A DNA stretch of 64,000 nucleotides, taken from assembly GCF_030440535.1 (NCBI RefSeq), contig NZ_CP047117.1:806001-870000 (forward strand), written 5' to 3'. The notes below the pieces were generated by a model that saw only the letters and a list, made by a program, of their open reading frames with translations, had not been told where the DNA came from and searched no databases. This stretch comes from Corynebacterium capitovis DSM 44611. Lineage in GTDB: Bacteria > Actinomycetota > Actinomycetes > Mycobacteriales > Mycobacteriaceae. The translations under genes and the position numbers were made by a program. Positions within the stretch are counted from its first letter, which is position 1, and every line of letters starts with the position of its first letter. Positions 47,209 through 60,991 of this stretch are shown here, in pieces.

Positions 47209-49422
<2,214 letters not shown>

Positions 49423-49430
49423 GCTGCGCC

Positions 49431-49436
49431 ATCCTA
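49431..49436 (-). promoter_or_regulatory. Candidate -10 element for glgX (leaderless)
   Basis: On the minus strand TAGGAT ends 8 nt before ATG 49422 in the 55-bp gap after the TetR gene. Confidence 0.4.
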
Positions 49437-49477
49437 TCGGACACCGACGATTATTCCGTCGATTATTCCGTGCGACG

Positions 49478-50038
49478 CTATGAGTGTTGCGCGTAGCCCG
49501 CGAGGAGGAACTCGACGGCGAGCTCGACTGAGGCGACGTCGCCTGCCGGGGCAGGACTGCCCGTGGCCTGCGCGAGCTGAGCGGAGGACTGATGCACGTA
49601 CGCCGCCCCGACCGTGAGGTAAACAAGCCCCTCCGCCGCGGCCTCCGCTCTGGCGGTAGCGCTGTCTGTAGTGTTATCCGAAGCAGTCCCGAGCGAGCCC
49701 CGCACTAATTCAGTCAACCGCCCCGTGAGCGGGGATTCAGTCTGCGACAGGGCCGCGAGGACGACCTCGGCCCCGTCACGGTGGGCGAGAAGCACGCGCC
49801 TGAGCTCGGCGCACAGCACCGCGGGAGTGGAGGCGGCGCGGGAGGCGTCGAAAAGCGGTGCGGTGATGAGTTCGGCGAGGTGAGAGATGAGCTCCTGCTT
49901 GTTCTTAATGTGCCAGTACAAGGCCCCCGGGGCCACGGAGAGGGAGGTGGCGACGCGGCGCATCGTGACGTCGGCGAGACCGTACTCATCGAGGATGCCG
50001 AGAGCTGCGCGGCCGATGACGTCGCGGGACAGGTGCAT
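49478..50038 (-). CDS. TetR family transcriptional regulator
   Basis: 186-aa TetR-type repressor. N-terminal helix-turn-helix with ALGILDEYGLADVTMRRVA and SVAPGALYWHIKNKQEL (the GALYWHIK recognition helix is characteristic), followed by an all-helical ligand-binding domain. ATG 50038 is preceded by AAGGTGA. The frame is open 34 codons further upstream without a ribosome site. It lies divergent to an unknown lipoprotein gene with a 170-bp shared gap, and upstream of glgX; its target genes and ligand are unknown. Confidence 0.9.
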   Translation of the reverse strand: MHLSRDVIGRAALGILDEYGLADVTMRRVATSLSVAPGALYWHIKNKQELISHLAELITAPLFDASRAASTPAVLCAELRRVLLAHRDGAEVVLAALSQTESPLTGRLTELVRGSLGTASDNTTDSATARAEAAAEGLVYLTVGAAYVHQSSAQLAQATGSPAPAGDVASVELAVEFLLAGYAQHS

Positions 50039-50208
50039 GGGGGTCACCTTACCGCCCGCGATGTTCACAGGTGTTGGGCAGCGCCTTAGCAGCCAGGCCC
50101 CACGGGTGAGTGAGTATTCGGTTGTTATGCTCGCCTGCACACATACGACGTGCCGCCAATGGTGGCAGCGAAGGATAGCGTAGGAGACATGTGAGGGGAG
50201 CTACATTC
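50039..50208. promoter_or_regulatory. Divergent promoter region between tetR and a putative lipoprotein gene
   Basis: The 170-bp gap carries starts for two divergent genes. Toward the right, TATGCT at 50126-50131 is a possible -10, and AGGAG (50182-50186) and GAGGGGAG (50193-50200) are ribosome-site-like runs. No clear long palindrome for TetR binding was seen by eye. Confidence 0.3.
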
Positions 50209-50748
50209 ATGGTTTCAACGCGCACCGTGCGAGCCGTCGCTGCGTCATCGGCCACTGCGCTCGCCTTTGGGGCCGTCGCCTGCGGCTCGGACGGGGAGGC
50301 AGACAACGGAAGCCTTCTCACCTCGATCCGCGCAACAGCGGTCCCGCAAACCGCCGCCGAGTCGAGCGGAGAAGAAACGACAGGCACGCCGGTGGACGAC
50401 GCAGACCTCGACGAAATGCAGCGTGCCGTGTACCTCACCATGAACCCGGGAAGCTATGACGGCTGGACCCGTGTCTTGCTAGAGAACTCCTGCCACAAGG
50501 TCGCCGATCCGATTTGGGCCGAGATGGAACGCTCGGGGACAACGCTCGAACAACTCGAAAAAGCCGCGCGCTTGCAGGCCCGGGCTGGTCAGGGCGTTGA
50601 GCTACCCCACACCGAAGTCTCGCTTCACAACGTGCACGTGGACGGAGAACGGGCGACCGCCACCGTGACTGCGGTCAATTCCCGAGGCACCCAGACTCAA
50701 ACACAGATCTTCGCGCGCGAGGACGGCCGCTGGAAGTTGTGCAGCTGA
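50209..50748 (+). CDS. Putative exported/lipoprotein of unknown function
   Basis: 179 aa. Hydrophobic segment with AVAC (Cys25) resembles a lipobox, but the -3 residue is Ala, not Leu, so lipidation is uncertain. A Ser/Thr/Glu linker (~residues 30-65) precedes a folded domain containing MNPGSYDGWTRVLLENSCH and a C-terminal beta region ending WKLC. No family recognised. ATG 50209 follows GAGGGGAG by 8 nt; GTG 50191 is an alternative. Next gene starts 1 nt later. Confidence 0.68.
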   Translation: MVSTRTVRAVAASSATALAFGAVACGSDGEADNGSLLTSIRATAVPQTAAESSGEETTGTPVDDADLDEMQRAVYLTMNPGSYDGWTRVLLENSCHKVADPIWAEMERSGTTLEQLEKAARLQARAGQGVELPHTEVSLHNVHVDGERATATVTAVNSRGTQTQTQIFAREDGRWKLCS

Positions 50749-50749
50749 G

Positions 50750-51250
50750 ATGAGGAAACGAACACGTTCAGGTGCGGCGGCCGGGCTCCTCGCCGCCTCT
50801 CTGTTGGCGGGGAGCATCGTGGGAGTCGTGTGGGGCTTTTCCCGCCCCGCTTACGTCGGCGTCGTCGTTGGAGACGGCGTGGAGGTGGACCAGATTGCCA
50901 CGCCGGACAGTGCCGAGTTCGCGTCCCTGGGTTGGTTTGTCATCCTCACCGCCGTTTTGGGAGCTGCGGTGGCGGCTCTCGCCTACGCTCGTGCTCACCG
51001 TGGCCCGGCAATGCTGGGCTGGGTCATGGTCACCTCCCTCGGCGGGGCGTTCGCAACCTACACCTTCGGTGAGGGTGTGGCCCACCTGGCATCCGCGGAC
51101 CCCTCCGCTTTTTCCGAAGGCGCCAGATTGTCTGTCGTTCCCGCCCTCTACCCCGGTACCGGGTGGCTCGCCGCGCCCTGTCTGGCGGCTCTGACCTACT
51201 GGCTTCTTTCGGTTGTGGGTGAGCTCGACACTGCCTCCGCTAAGAACTAG
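50750..51250 (+). CDS. Predicted membrane protein (possibly DUF2567-like)
   Basis: 166-aa protein with four hydrophobic segments (~residues 9-30, 61-82, 88-105, 135-157) and an intervening domain containing VGVVVGDGVEVDQ. It fits the pattern of DUF2567-type actinobacterial membrane proteins, but I could not confirm this. ATG lies 1 nt after the preceding stop, so the pair is co-translated. Its 3' end overlaps the convergent YbjN-type gene by 11 bp. Confidence 0.65.
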   Translation: MRKRTRSGAAAGLLAASLLAGSIVGVVWGFSRPAYVGVVVGDGVEVDQIATPDSAEFASLGWFVILTAVLGAAVAALAYARAHRGPAMLGWVMVTSLGGAFATYTFGEGVAHLASADPSAFSEGARLSVVPALYPGTGWLAAPCLAALTYWLLSVVGELDTASAKN

Positions 51251-52298
51251 ACGAGGGCCAATTAACGACGGACGTCCCGTCGCACTCCGTGCTGATCGCG
51301 TCCACCGCGCCGAGGATGGAGACAAGGGACGTCACGACAAAGGCGTTGAGTTGATCGTCGCTCAGTCCCGCGCTAGCAAGGACAGTTGATTCCGCGTGCA
51401 GGTGCAGGTCGCCGGCGAACTCATGCAGGTAGGTGCGCACGCCCACCGCCTGCTCGTTAAAATCATTGCACATCAACCACAGGGGCATGAACCCGCGATC
51501 AGCGGGGACATCGGCGTCCCACATAGCCGTGACTCGCGCGTAGCGGTGTCCCGCGTCCCCGTCGAGGCAGGCGGCGAAAGGCACTCCGTTGACCCCGGTA
51601 GCGATGACGTCCTGGGGGGTGAGCCCGTAGGAAAAGTCCAACAGGTCGAACGCCTCTTCCAGCCGGGCTAGTTCTACCGCTCGGACGATGTCGCGCTGGT
51701 CGCCGCTCGGGCCGGCGAAGGAATCCGGGGCTTCGAAGACCTCCGCTTCGCCGCCGCGAGGTAGGTGGCGCTCGCTGGGGTGGCGGCCCAGAAGAGCCTC
51801 CGCGTCCTGAGCGCGGGACAGAGGGGGCGGCAGCGGGTGGTCCCACTCCGGCGGCACAAGGCGGCTGCGCAGCTCCACAGAAAAAGCTGCGCAGTACTCC
51901 ATGCAATCCGCGAGCTCACTGGCCAGCTGGTCGTCGTTAAGACCGTGCTTGGTGCGCACGGACGCGCGGAGGTGGACCTCGAAGTCCCCGGTGTCCATGA
52001 GGTGCGCCGACGCGACGGGCCCAATGCGGTCATGGTTCCACGTGTTCAGGAAGGCGGCGAGCTCACCCGCCCGCTCGAACTCGACGGGGATGCGCTGAGA
52101 ACAATCCACCACGAGGGACAGGGGCGCATCGAAACTCTCCCACACCGTGGCGATGTAGGCGTAGGCGGAAACCACGAGCCTGTCGGGGCGTTGGAGGGGT
52201 TCAAACCCGAGCCCTTCCAACGCTTCGGCCGCGCGAGCCAGGGTGACCTCGGCGGGTGCGTCTGATCCCCGGTGGTCCGGGGCTCGATGCTTAGCCAT
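51240..52298 (-). CDS. Protein with two YbjN-like domains
   Basis: 352 aa. The N-terminal half (~residues 15-155) and C-terminal half (~205-345) have the same plan: an alpha/beta fold starting with EALEGLGFEP or EEAFDLLDFSY and then beta strands with similar helices (FNEQAVGVRTYLHEFAG in the second). This is typical of YbjN (type III secretion chaperone-like) proteins, whose role in Actinobacteria is unknown. GGAGGCGAG precedes the ATG. The gene diverges from the his operon across a 212-bp gap. Confidence 0.72.
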   Translation of the reverse strand: MAKHRAPDHRGSDAPAEVTLARAAEALEGLGFEPLQRPDRLVVSAYAYIATVWESFDAPLSLVVDCSQRIPVEFERAGELAAFLNTWNHDRIGPVASAHLMDTGDFEVHLRASVRTKHGLNDDQLASELADCMEYCAAFSVELRSRLVPPEWDHPLPPPLSRAQDAEALLGRHPSERHLPRGGEAEVFEAPDSFAGPSGDQRDIVRAVELARLEEAFDLLDFSYGLTPQDVIATGVNGVPFAACLDGDAGHRYARVTAMWDADVPADRGFMPLWLMCNDFNEQAVGVRTYLHEFAGDLHLHAESTVLASAGLSDDQLNAFVVTSLVSILGAVDAISTECDGTSVVNWPSSSS

Positions 52299-52360
52299 GC
52301 TCGCCTCCGTTGCTCAGCAGTCGATACTTACGTCGAGCTTAGACAACGGCACCGACCTCT

Positions 52361-52440
52361 GAGCCAATCCTGGCCAATCCTGGCCAATCCTGGCCAATCC
52401 TGGCCAATCCAGGCCAATACAGGCCAGTCCGGGCCAATCC
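52361..52440. repeat. 8 x 10-bp tandem repeat upstream of hisD
   Basis: Eight units at exactly 10-bp steps (52361, 52371 and so on to 52431), consensus TGGCCAATCC. The four units at 52371-52410 are identical. Each full consensus unit contains the palindrome TGGCCA. The array is in the 212-bp divergent gap and ends 18 bp before the candidate hisD -10, covering the -35 position. Confidence 0.93.
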
Positions 52441-52457
52441 GGGCGGGACGGGGTGCC

Positions 52458-52463
52458 TACAAT
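52458..52463 (+). promoter_or_regulatory. Candidate -10 element of the hisD promoter
   Basis: TACAAT, preceded by TGCC (TGCCTACAAT), is the best -10 match in the gap. It would start transcription near 52470, giving a ~41-nt leader with a ribosome site GGGAGT at 52499-52504. The usual -35 position falls in the last unit of the 10-bp repeat array, so the array and promoter are physically joined. Confidence 0.5.
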
Positions 52464-52510
52464 GGCTCCGACGAGAAAAAAGACGAAATAGATCACGGCG
52501 GGAGTAGCAG

Positions 52511-55552
<3,042 letters not shown>

Positions 55553-56860
55553 ATGGTCGCGTTGGGTCGCGCAGCCGCGGAACTCACGGCAGAAGAAGTC
55601 GACGCCGTGACCAGCCCGTGGGAAGCTCGCGGACTGATCCCGGCGCTCGTCGCTATCTCGGCGGCGTTCGGCGCGTGGTCGCTCCTTCTCCCCGTCGTGC
55701 CTACAGCCGTGATCGACGCTGGGGGTTCCGAGTCCCTTGCCGGAATGTCGACGGGCGTGTTCATGTTCTCCACGGTGGCCACGCAGGTCTTCGTACCCCG
55801 GTTGCTGCGGAAGTACGGTTACCGGCGCGTCATCCTCGTCGCCTCCGTGCTGCTCAGCCTCCCCGCGCTGGGTTACATCGCGGGAATGAGCGCGCCGCTT
55901 GTCCTCGGCATCGGTGTTATCCGGGGGATCGGGTTCGGCGCTTTGAGTGTCGCGGAGTCCGCGACCATCGCGCAGTTGGTGCCCTGGCGCCTCCTCGGGC
56001 GCACCACCGGCATTTTTGGCGTCGCTGTGGGCGCGGTGCAGATGGCAGCACTTCCGGCTGGCTTGGGCCTAGCTGGGATCGTGGGCTACGGGCCGGTCTA
56101 TGTCCTAGCCGCCGTAATCGGGGCGGTCGGCATGGCCGCATGTCTCTGGATCCCCGCAATCCAGCAGCCCGAGGCAGAAGGAGAACACGGTTCCGGTCTC
56201 CAGGTGCCAGTGTGGCGTCTGGTGGCGGTGCCCATGCTCGCGCTGACGTTCGTGACTACTGCCTACGGAGCTGTGACCACCTTCCTACCTGCCGGCGTGC
56301 GCGAATTGGACCCGGCCTCCGGCGCCGTCTTCGCAGGTGTGCTGCTGGCGGTGGTGAACTTCGCGGCGATGCTCGCGCGCTACTTCGCCGGAGCAATGCT
56401 AGACCGGCGCGGTGTTCCTGGGACGGTGATGATCCCGTTCCAGATCAGCGCAGCGCTCGGGATACTTGCGACGGCAGCGGTCCTCTACACAGAGGCGTCC
56501 GTGTGGTGGCTTGTGCCCGCCTCGTTGCTTTACGGGGCTGGGTTCGGCGCGGTGCAAAACGAATCTCTCACACAGTTGTTCTACCGTCTGCCACACTCGA
56601 AAGCCTCCGAGGCCTCGGCGATGTGGAACATCGCTTTCGATGCGGGCACGGGTCTCGGGTCGACGATCTACGGCCTCATGCTGGCGGGGATGTCCATGGC
56701 GCCCATGTTTGGTATTGCCGGCGCCGTTATCGCCGTGGGAGTGGTTGTCACCGTGGCCGACCGCGTGCTGGGGCGCCACCGCGTCTCCGAGGTCAACAAC
56801 CTGTCGGTCCGTTTGCGTTCCGTTCAGGCCCCGCGGTTTTACCGCCGGGGTGGCCGCTAA
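55553..56860 (+). CDS. MFS transporter inside the his operon
   Basis: 435-aa major facilitator with about twelve membrane segments; the loop RKYGYRRVI after helix 2-3 is the MFS A-type motif, and a Gly-rich LAGIVGYGP region follows. The first ~35 residues are soluble. It starts directly on hisB's last base plus one and sits between hisB and hisH, so it is co-transcribed. Substrate is unknown; export of histidine intermediates or of histidine is only a guess from context. Confidence 0.88.
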   Translation: MVALGRAAAELTAEEVDAVTSPWEARGLIPALVAISAAFGAWSLLLPVVPTAVIDAGGSESLAGMSTGVFMFSTVATQVFVPRLLRKYGYRRVILVASVLLSLPALGYIAGMSAPLVLGIGVIRGIGFGALSVAESATIAQLVPWRLLGRTTGIFGVAVGAVQMAALPAGLGLAGIVGYGPVYVLAAVIGAVGMAACLWIPAIQQPEAEGEHGSGLQVPVWRLVAVPMLALTFVTTAYGAVTTFLPAGVRELDPASGAVFAGVLLAVVNFAAMLARYFAGAMLDRRGVPGTVMIPFQISAALGILATAAVLYTEASVWWLVPASLLYGAGFGAVQNESLTQLFYRLPHSKASEASAMWNIAFDAGTGLGSTIYGLMLAGMSMAPMFGIAGAVIAVGVVVTVADRVLGRHRVSEVNNLSVRLRSVQAPRFYRRGGR

Positions 56861-56871
56861 ACTAAGCGGCC
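56852..56871 (+). promoter_or_regulatory. Inverted repeat and -10-like element at the MFS/hisH junction
   Basis: GGCCGCT (56852-56858) and AGCGGCC (56865-56871) are exact reverse complements around 6 nt and reach right up to the hisH ATG at 56872. The centre contains TAAACT (56858-56863), a -10-like hexamer 8 nt before that ATG, and the MFS stop TAA. Confidence 0.45.
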
Positions 56872-57519
56872 ATGAGCTCTCACGGTGCACGCGTCGCCCT
56901 GCTGGACTACGGGGCAGGAAACATCCGCTCTGCCGCTCGTGCGCTTGAGCACGTCGGCGCGCAGGTGACGGTCACCGGGGACCCGCATACCGCGCTGGAT
57001 GCGGACGGATTGGTTGTCCCCGGCGTCGGCAGCTTCCACGCCTGCATGCGCGGCCTGCGAGCCATCGGCGGCCCGCGCATCATCGGTCAGAGGCTCGCCG
57101 GTTCGCGGCCCGTCCTGGGTGTGTGCGTGGGGTTGCAGGTGTTGTTCGACCGCGGCGTTGAACACGGCGTGGACACGGCTGGCTTAGGGGAGTGGCCCGG
57201 GGTCGTCGACAAGCTGGATGCCCCGGTTCTGCCGCACATGGGGTGGAACACTGTGGAGGCGGCGGAGGGCTCTGCGATGTTCGCGGGCCTGGACCCCGAC
57301 ACTCGGTTCTACTTCGTCCACTCCTACGGCGTGCGAGACTGGGTCATGCACGAAGACGAATTCATCGCCGCACCGCTGGTGTCGTGGGCTGTGCACGGGC
57401 AGAGCCGGTTCGTCGCCGCGGTTGAGAATGGCCCGCTGTGGGCAACGCAGTTTCACCCGGAAAAATCGGGGGAGGCGGGGCTCGCGCTGCTGTCCAACTG
57501 GGTTCGCAGGCTTCGCTAG
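56872..57519 (+). CDS. hisH: Imidazole glycerol phosphate synthase glutaminase subunit HisH
   Basis: Class I glutamine amidotransferase supplying ammonia to HisF. Nucleophile Cys85 in LGVCVGLQV, and His195/Glu197 in QFHPEKSG complete the triad. Starting motif [11 protein letters not shown] is HisH-typical. 215 aa. ATG immediately follows an inverted repeat. HisF is three genes downstream. Confidence 0.96.
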   Translation: MSSHGARVALLDYGAGNIRSAARALEHVGAQVTVTGDPHTALDADGLVVPGVGSFHACMRGLRAIGGPRIIGQRLAGSRPVLGVCVGLQVLFDRGVEHGVDTAGLGEWPGVVDKLDAPVLPHMGWNTVEAAEGSAMFAGLDPDTRFYFVHSYGVRDWVMHEDEFIAAPLVSWAVHGQSRFVAAVENGPLWATQFHPEKSGEAGLALLSNWVRRLR

Positions 57520-57522
57520 ACT
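57517..57522 (+). promoter_or_regulatory. Candidate -10 element for hisA overlapping the hisH stop
   Basis: TAGACT begins with the hisH TAG stop and ends 6 nt before the hisA ATG at 57529. Confidence 0.4.
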
Positions 57523-57528
57523 TGCCCC

Positions 57529-58278
57529 ATGACTTTCACGCTCCTTCCGGCGGTTGACGTGGTGAATGGTCGCGCCGTGCGGCTCGACCAGGGCGAGGCC
57601 GGGACCGAAAGGGACTACGGCGACCCGCTCGAGGCGGCGCGACGCTGGCGCGATGAGGGCGCGCAGTGGCTCCACTTCGTTGACCTTGACGCTGCCTTTG
57701 GCCGTGGCTCAAACCACGAGCTGATGGCGGAGATCACCCGCACTATCGGGATCGACGTAGAACTCACCGGGGGGATACGGGACACCGCGTCGCTGGAGCG
57801 CGCGCTGGGGACGGGGGCTCGCCGAGTCAACATCGGTACAGCTGCTCTGCGCGAGCCGGAGTGGACGGCGGACATGATCCGCCGGCACGGTGACGCGATC
57901 GCCGTGGACATCGCCGTGCGGGAAGAAGACGGCCAGTGGCGGACCAAGGGCGACGGGTGGACGTCCGACGGCGGGGACGTCTGGGAGGTCCTGGAGTTCT
58001 TCGATGCGGCTGGGTGCGCCCGCTTCGTTGTTACCGACGTCAGCCGCGACGGAACCCTCACCGGGCCTAACGTCGACCTGCTGCGTGGGATCTCCGCCGC
58101 TACTGATGCATTCGTCACCGCGAGCGGGGGGATTGCCCAGCTTGACGACGTCTCCCAACTGTCCCAGTACGAGGGCGAGGGGATTGATTCCGCCATCATC
58201 GGCACGGCGCTCTACGAGGGCCGGTTCACGTTGCGGGAGGCACTGCGCGCCGTAGAGAGGTCCGAAAAGAACCTATAG
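57529..58278 (+). CDS. hisA: Phosphoribosylformimino-AICAR-P isomerase HisA
   Basis: TIM-barrel isomerase producing the HisF substrate. First catalytic Asp in LLPAVDVVNGRAVR, second in VVTDVSRDGTLTGPN; phosphate loops GGIRDT and ASGGIAQL. 249 aa. It could be the bifunctional HisA/TrpF enzyme (PriA) of actinobacteria; that depends on whether a separate TrpF exists in this genome. Confidence 0.94.
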   Translation: MTFTLLPAVDVVNGRAVRLDQGEAGTERDYGDPLEAARRWRDEGAQWLHFVDLDAAFGRGSNHELMAEITRTIGIDVELTGGIRDTASLERALGTGARRVNIGTAALREPEWTADMIRRHGDAIAVDIAVREEDGQWRTKGDGWTSDGGDVWEVLEFFDAAGCARFVVTDVSRDGTLTGPNVDLLRGISAATDAFVTASGGIAQLDDVSQLSQYEGEGIDSAIIGTALYEGRFTLREALRAVERSEKNL

Positions 58279-58293
58279 GGCGCGCGTTGACGC

Positions 58294-58299
58294 TAAGGT
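58294..58299 (+). promoter_or_regulatory. Candidate -10 element for the IMPase gene (leaderless)
   Basis: TAAGGT ends 6 nt before the ATG at 58306, in a 27-bp gap after hisA. Confidence 0.35.
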
Positions 58300-58305
58300 G
58301 TCGTT

Positions 58306-59094
58306 ATGGACTCGTACGGGAAGTACCTCGAGATCGCGAAAGAGATCGTCGGAGAGGCCCGCACGCTGTTCGTATCCCACCTCGGAGCGGCGCCCGCGTT
58401 ATTTAAGGAGGGCGGCAGCTTCGCTACCGAGGCAGATATGGCCATTGAAACCCTGCTGCGCCGGCGGTTGACGGAAGCGACCGGCATCCCCGTTTACGGC
58501 GAGGAGCAGGGGGGCGATCTCAACTCGCGGGCCTGCTGGGTCGTGGATCCTATTGACGGGACGTCCAACTACTCGTCGGGAAACCCGAACTGCGCCATCC
58601 TCGTCTCGTTGATCCGCAACGGGCAGCCAGTGCTGGCCGTAACGGACATCCCGCTGATGAACATGTGCCTGACCGGCATCGAGGGGGGCCCGGTAGAGCT
58701 CAACGGCACAGCATTGCCACCGATTGGGGAAAGCTCCCCCGGGGCGCAGGTAGGCGTCGGTTCGGTGCGCTCACCGGATTCGGAGCGCTATCCCGCGGGC
58801 GCGCGCCTCGATATCATGTCAACGCTCGCCGAAACCGACTTGCGGCCCCGCATTTCCGGCTCCGTCGGGGTCGACTTCGCGTTCGTGGCCCAGGGGATTT
58901 ACGAGGCCGCCTTGAGCTTTTCGCCCCACCTCTGGGACAACTCGGCGGGAATTTGCCTGACGCGGTGCGCGGGCGCCGTTGTGACGGGTCCAGACGGGGA
59001 GCCGTGGACGATGCAGTCGATCGGTGCGATCGCCGGGTCCCGCCGGGCCCACAAAATCGCGCTGAGTACGATGAAGTCCGTTGCTTTCAAGTAG
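58306..59094 (+). CDS. Inositol monophosphatase-like phosphatase in the his operon
   Basis: IMPase/FBPase-fold enzyme with the metal motifs GEEQGG (first Glu), DPIDGTSNY (Asp, Asp) and WDNSAG (third Asp). 262 aa. The his pathway needs a histidinol-phosphate phosphatase, and IMPase-fold enzymes (HisN) fill it in Actinobacteria, so this is a candidate HisN; in C. glutamicum the known HisN is encoded elsewhere, so it may be a paralog acting on inositol phosphate. Placed between hisA and hisF. Confidence 0.82.
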   Translation: MDSYGKYLEIAKEIVGEARTLFVSHLGAAPALFKEGGSFATEADMAIETLLRRRLTEATGIPVYGEEQGGDLNSRACWVVDPIDGTSNYSSGNPNCAILVSLIRNGQPVLAVTDIPLMNMCLTGIEGGPVELNGTALPPIGESSPGAQVGVGSVRSPDSERYPAGARLDIMSTLAETDLRPRISGSVGVDFAFVAQGIYEAALSFSPHLWDNSAGICLTRCAGAVVTGPDGEPWTMQSIGAIAGSRRAHKIALSTMKSVAFK

Positions 59095-59109
59095 CGGGAA
59101 GGAGTCGCC

Positions 59110-59883
59110 GTGAGTGTCGCAGTGCGCGTCATCGCTTGCCTCGATGTGGACGAAGGGCGCGTTGTCAAGGGGGTCAACTTCGCCGATTTGCGCGACGCGG
59201 GCGACCCCGTGGAGCTGGCGCGCGTGTACGGCCGGGAGGGTATCGACGAACTCACTTTCCTCGATGTCAGCGCGTCCCGGCAGGGCCGAGGCACCATGCT
59301 CGACGTTGTTCGTCGCACTGCCGAGCAGGTTTTCATCCCCCTCACCGTCGGCGGCGGCGTGCGCACCGCTGACGATGTGCGCGAACTGCTCCGCGCCGGA
59401 GCGGACAAGGTCAGCGTTAACACCGCGGCGATCGCCCGTCCCGAATTGCTGCGGGAGCTTTCGGAGGCGTTTGGTGCGCAGTGCATCGTGTTGTCCGTCG
59501 ATGCCCGACGAGTGCCGCACGGAGGGACGCCGCAACCATCCGGTTTCGAAGTCACAACCCACGGTGGCACCCGGTCGGCGGGTATCGATGCCTGTGAGTG
59601 GGCCCGTACCGCCGAGGCGCTCGGTGTCGGTGAGATCCTGCTTAACTCCATGGATGGAGACGGCACCAAAGAGGGCTTTGACCTCGAGCTGATCCGGCTC
59701 GTCCGCGAAGCAGTCTCCATCCCGGTCATCGCCTCGGGTGGGGCAGGTGCCGCGGAGCACTTCCCGCCGGCCGTGGCCGCGGGGGCGGACGCCGTTCTGG
59801 CAGCATCGGTTTTCCACTTCCGCGAGGTGTCGGTCGCTGAGGTCAAATATGCGCTGCGCGCCGCGGGGGAGGTCGTGCGGTGA
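59110..59883 (+). CDS. hisF: Imidazole glycerol phosphate synthase cyclase subunit HisF
   Basis: TIM-barrel lyase making imidazole-glycerol phosphate and AICAR with HisH-derived ammonia. [18 protein letters not shown] (Asp) and [13 protein letters not shown] (second Asp) carry the catalytic residues; GGGVRTADD and SGGAGAAEH are phosphate sites. 257 aa. GTG with AAGGAG 5 nt upstream. The hisI GTG overlaps the stop. Confidence 0.97.
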   Translation: MSVAVRVIACLDVDEGRVVKGVNFADLRDAGDPVELARVYGREGIDELTFLDVSASRQGRGTMLDVVRRTAEQVFIPLTVGGGVRTADDVRELLRAGADKVSVNTAAIARPELLRELSEAFGAQCIVLSVDARRVPHGGTPQPSGFEVTTHGGTRSAGIDACEWARTAEALGVGEILLNSMDGDGTKEGFDLELIRLVREAVSIPVIASGGAGAAEHFPPAVAAGADAVLAASVFHFREVSVAEVKYALRAAGEVVR

Positions 59884-60272
59884 CGAAACCACGGATTGAA
59901 CATCAGACCGACCCCGCGGAGTTCGACCTCGACCCGGCGATCGCGTCCCGCTTAAAGCGCAATGACGCGGGCCTCGTTCCCGCGGTTGTGCAGGATGCGC
60001 ACAGCGGTGCGGTGCTCATGATGGCCTGGATGGATGACCACGCCCTCGCCCACACGCTCTCTACCAGGCAGGGTACGTACTTCTCCCGGTCGCGGGGCGA
60101 GTACTGGGTTAAGGGCTTGACAAGCGGGCACACGCAGCGGGTGGTCGGCGTTCGGCTTGATTGCGATGGCGACACGTTGCTGGTCACGGTGGAACAAACT
60201 GGCGCTGCCTGCCATACTGGGGACCTCACCTGCTTCGATGCGAACGTGTTGCTGGGAGAGGATGGCCGATGA
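59880..60272 (+). CDS. hisI: Phosphoribosyl-AMP cyclohydrolase HisI
   Basis: Zn-dependent hydrolase opening the adenine ring of phosphoribosyl-AMP. RLDCDGD and [10 protein letters not shown] provide the Cys zinc ligands; [10 protein letters not shown] and [12 protein letters not shown] are conserved. 130 aa, monofunctional, so phosphoribosyl-ATP pyrophosphatase (HisE) must lie elsewhere. GTGA overlap with hisF, ATGA overlap with the next gene. Confidence 0.96.
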   Translation: MTKPRIEHQTDPAEFDLDPAIASRLKRNDAGLVPAVVQDAHSGAVLMMAWMDDHALAHTLSTRQGTYFSRSRGEYWVKGLTSGHTQRVVGVRLDCDGDTLLVTVEQTGAACHTGDLTCFDANVLLGEDGR

Positions 60273-60916
60273 GCAGCCGGCGTTTCTCCCGTATCGGCGC
60301 CGCGCTGCTGGGCGCTGGCGGCGTTGTGGTTGCAGCCTTCACTCGTACCCCGTGGATCACGGCCTCCTACTTCGATGACCGTGCAGGCGGTGGCGTGTCC
60401 ACCTTGCGTGGTTCCGACTGGTCGGCAGAGTCTGCAGCGGTGTCTATTTTGCTCATCGTCGCGGCGATTGCCACCCTTGTGCTGCGGCGCGTTGGTCGAC
60501 GCGTTGTAGGCGCGATCGCGGCGATCGCGGCGCTGGGGGCCGCGATATCGCCAGTGCGCCTGCTCGTAGATGGTGCGGACAAGCAACGGGTGCTGGCCAT
60601 CTTGTCCGCTGGGTACGAGGACACGCAGGCGAATTCGGATGCCATCGCCGGGTGGTCGCAGATTACCGATGCCGTCGTGCACCCCGCCTGGGTCGCGCTT
60701 TCTATCGTTGGTTTTCTGCTGGCGGCGGGAGGCGGCGCGCTCGTGGCAAGCCGTCCTGGGGAAGATTCCGCCACGTTGAACAAGTATGAGACGGATGCGG
60801 TGCGGCGAAGCAGGCTCAATAGCGACTTGGAGTCGACCCCCGACTCAGGGCGAGTCATGTGGGACGCACTCGACGTCGATATCGACCCCACCGATACCTC
60901 TCCGCCGCGGGGTTGA
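60269..60916 (+). CDS. TIGR02234-like tryptophan-region membrane protein
   Basis: 215 aa with about four hydrophobic segments (~residues 9-25, 50-70, 72-90, 130-150) and a charged cytoplasmic C-terminus. The location between hisI and a TrpC-like gene, and the early [10 protein letters not shown] motif, fit the conserved membrane protein found between trpE and trpC in mycobacteria. Function unknown. Its ATGA overlap (60269-60272) with hisI indicates coupling. Confidence 0.72.
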   Translation: MSSRRFSRIGAALLGAGGVVVAAFTRTPWITASYFDDRAGGGVSTLRGSDWSAESAAVSILLIVAAIATLVLRRVGRRVVGAIAAIAALGAAISPVRLLVDGADKQRVLAILSAGYEDTQANSDAIAGWSQITDAVVHPAWVALSIVGFLLAAGGGALVASRPGEDSATLNKYETDAVRRSRLNSDLESTPDSGRVMWDALDVDIDPTDTSPPRG

Positions 60917-60991
60917 TTTCTCCGCAGCACCGGTATCCCGTTACCCTAAGCGCAAGACCTTGATTCTTTGCCTCCGAGGGAAGGGGTGGCG

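Noticed and set aside
49423-49626. 68-codon upstream extension of glgX
   Set aside because: Low-complexity Ser/Arg sequence overlapping a -10-like hexamer and the tetR end; ATG 49422 begins the CBM48-like domain.
52361-52440. CRISPR-like array
   Set aside because: Units are directly contiguous 10-mers with no spacers, and no cas genes are near.
58306-59094. IMPase-like gene called hisN outright
   Set aside because: The fold fits but substrate cannot be read from sequence, and the known C. glutamicum HisN is located elsewhere as I recall; kept as candidate only.
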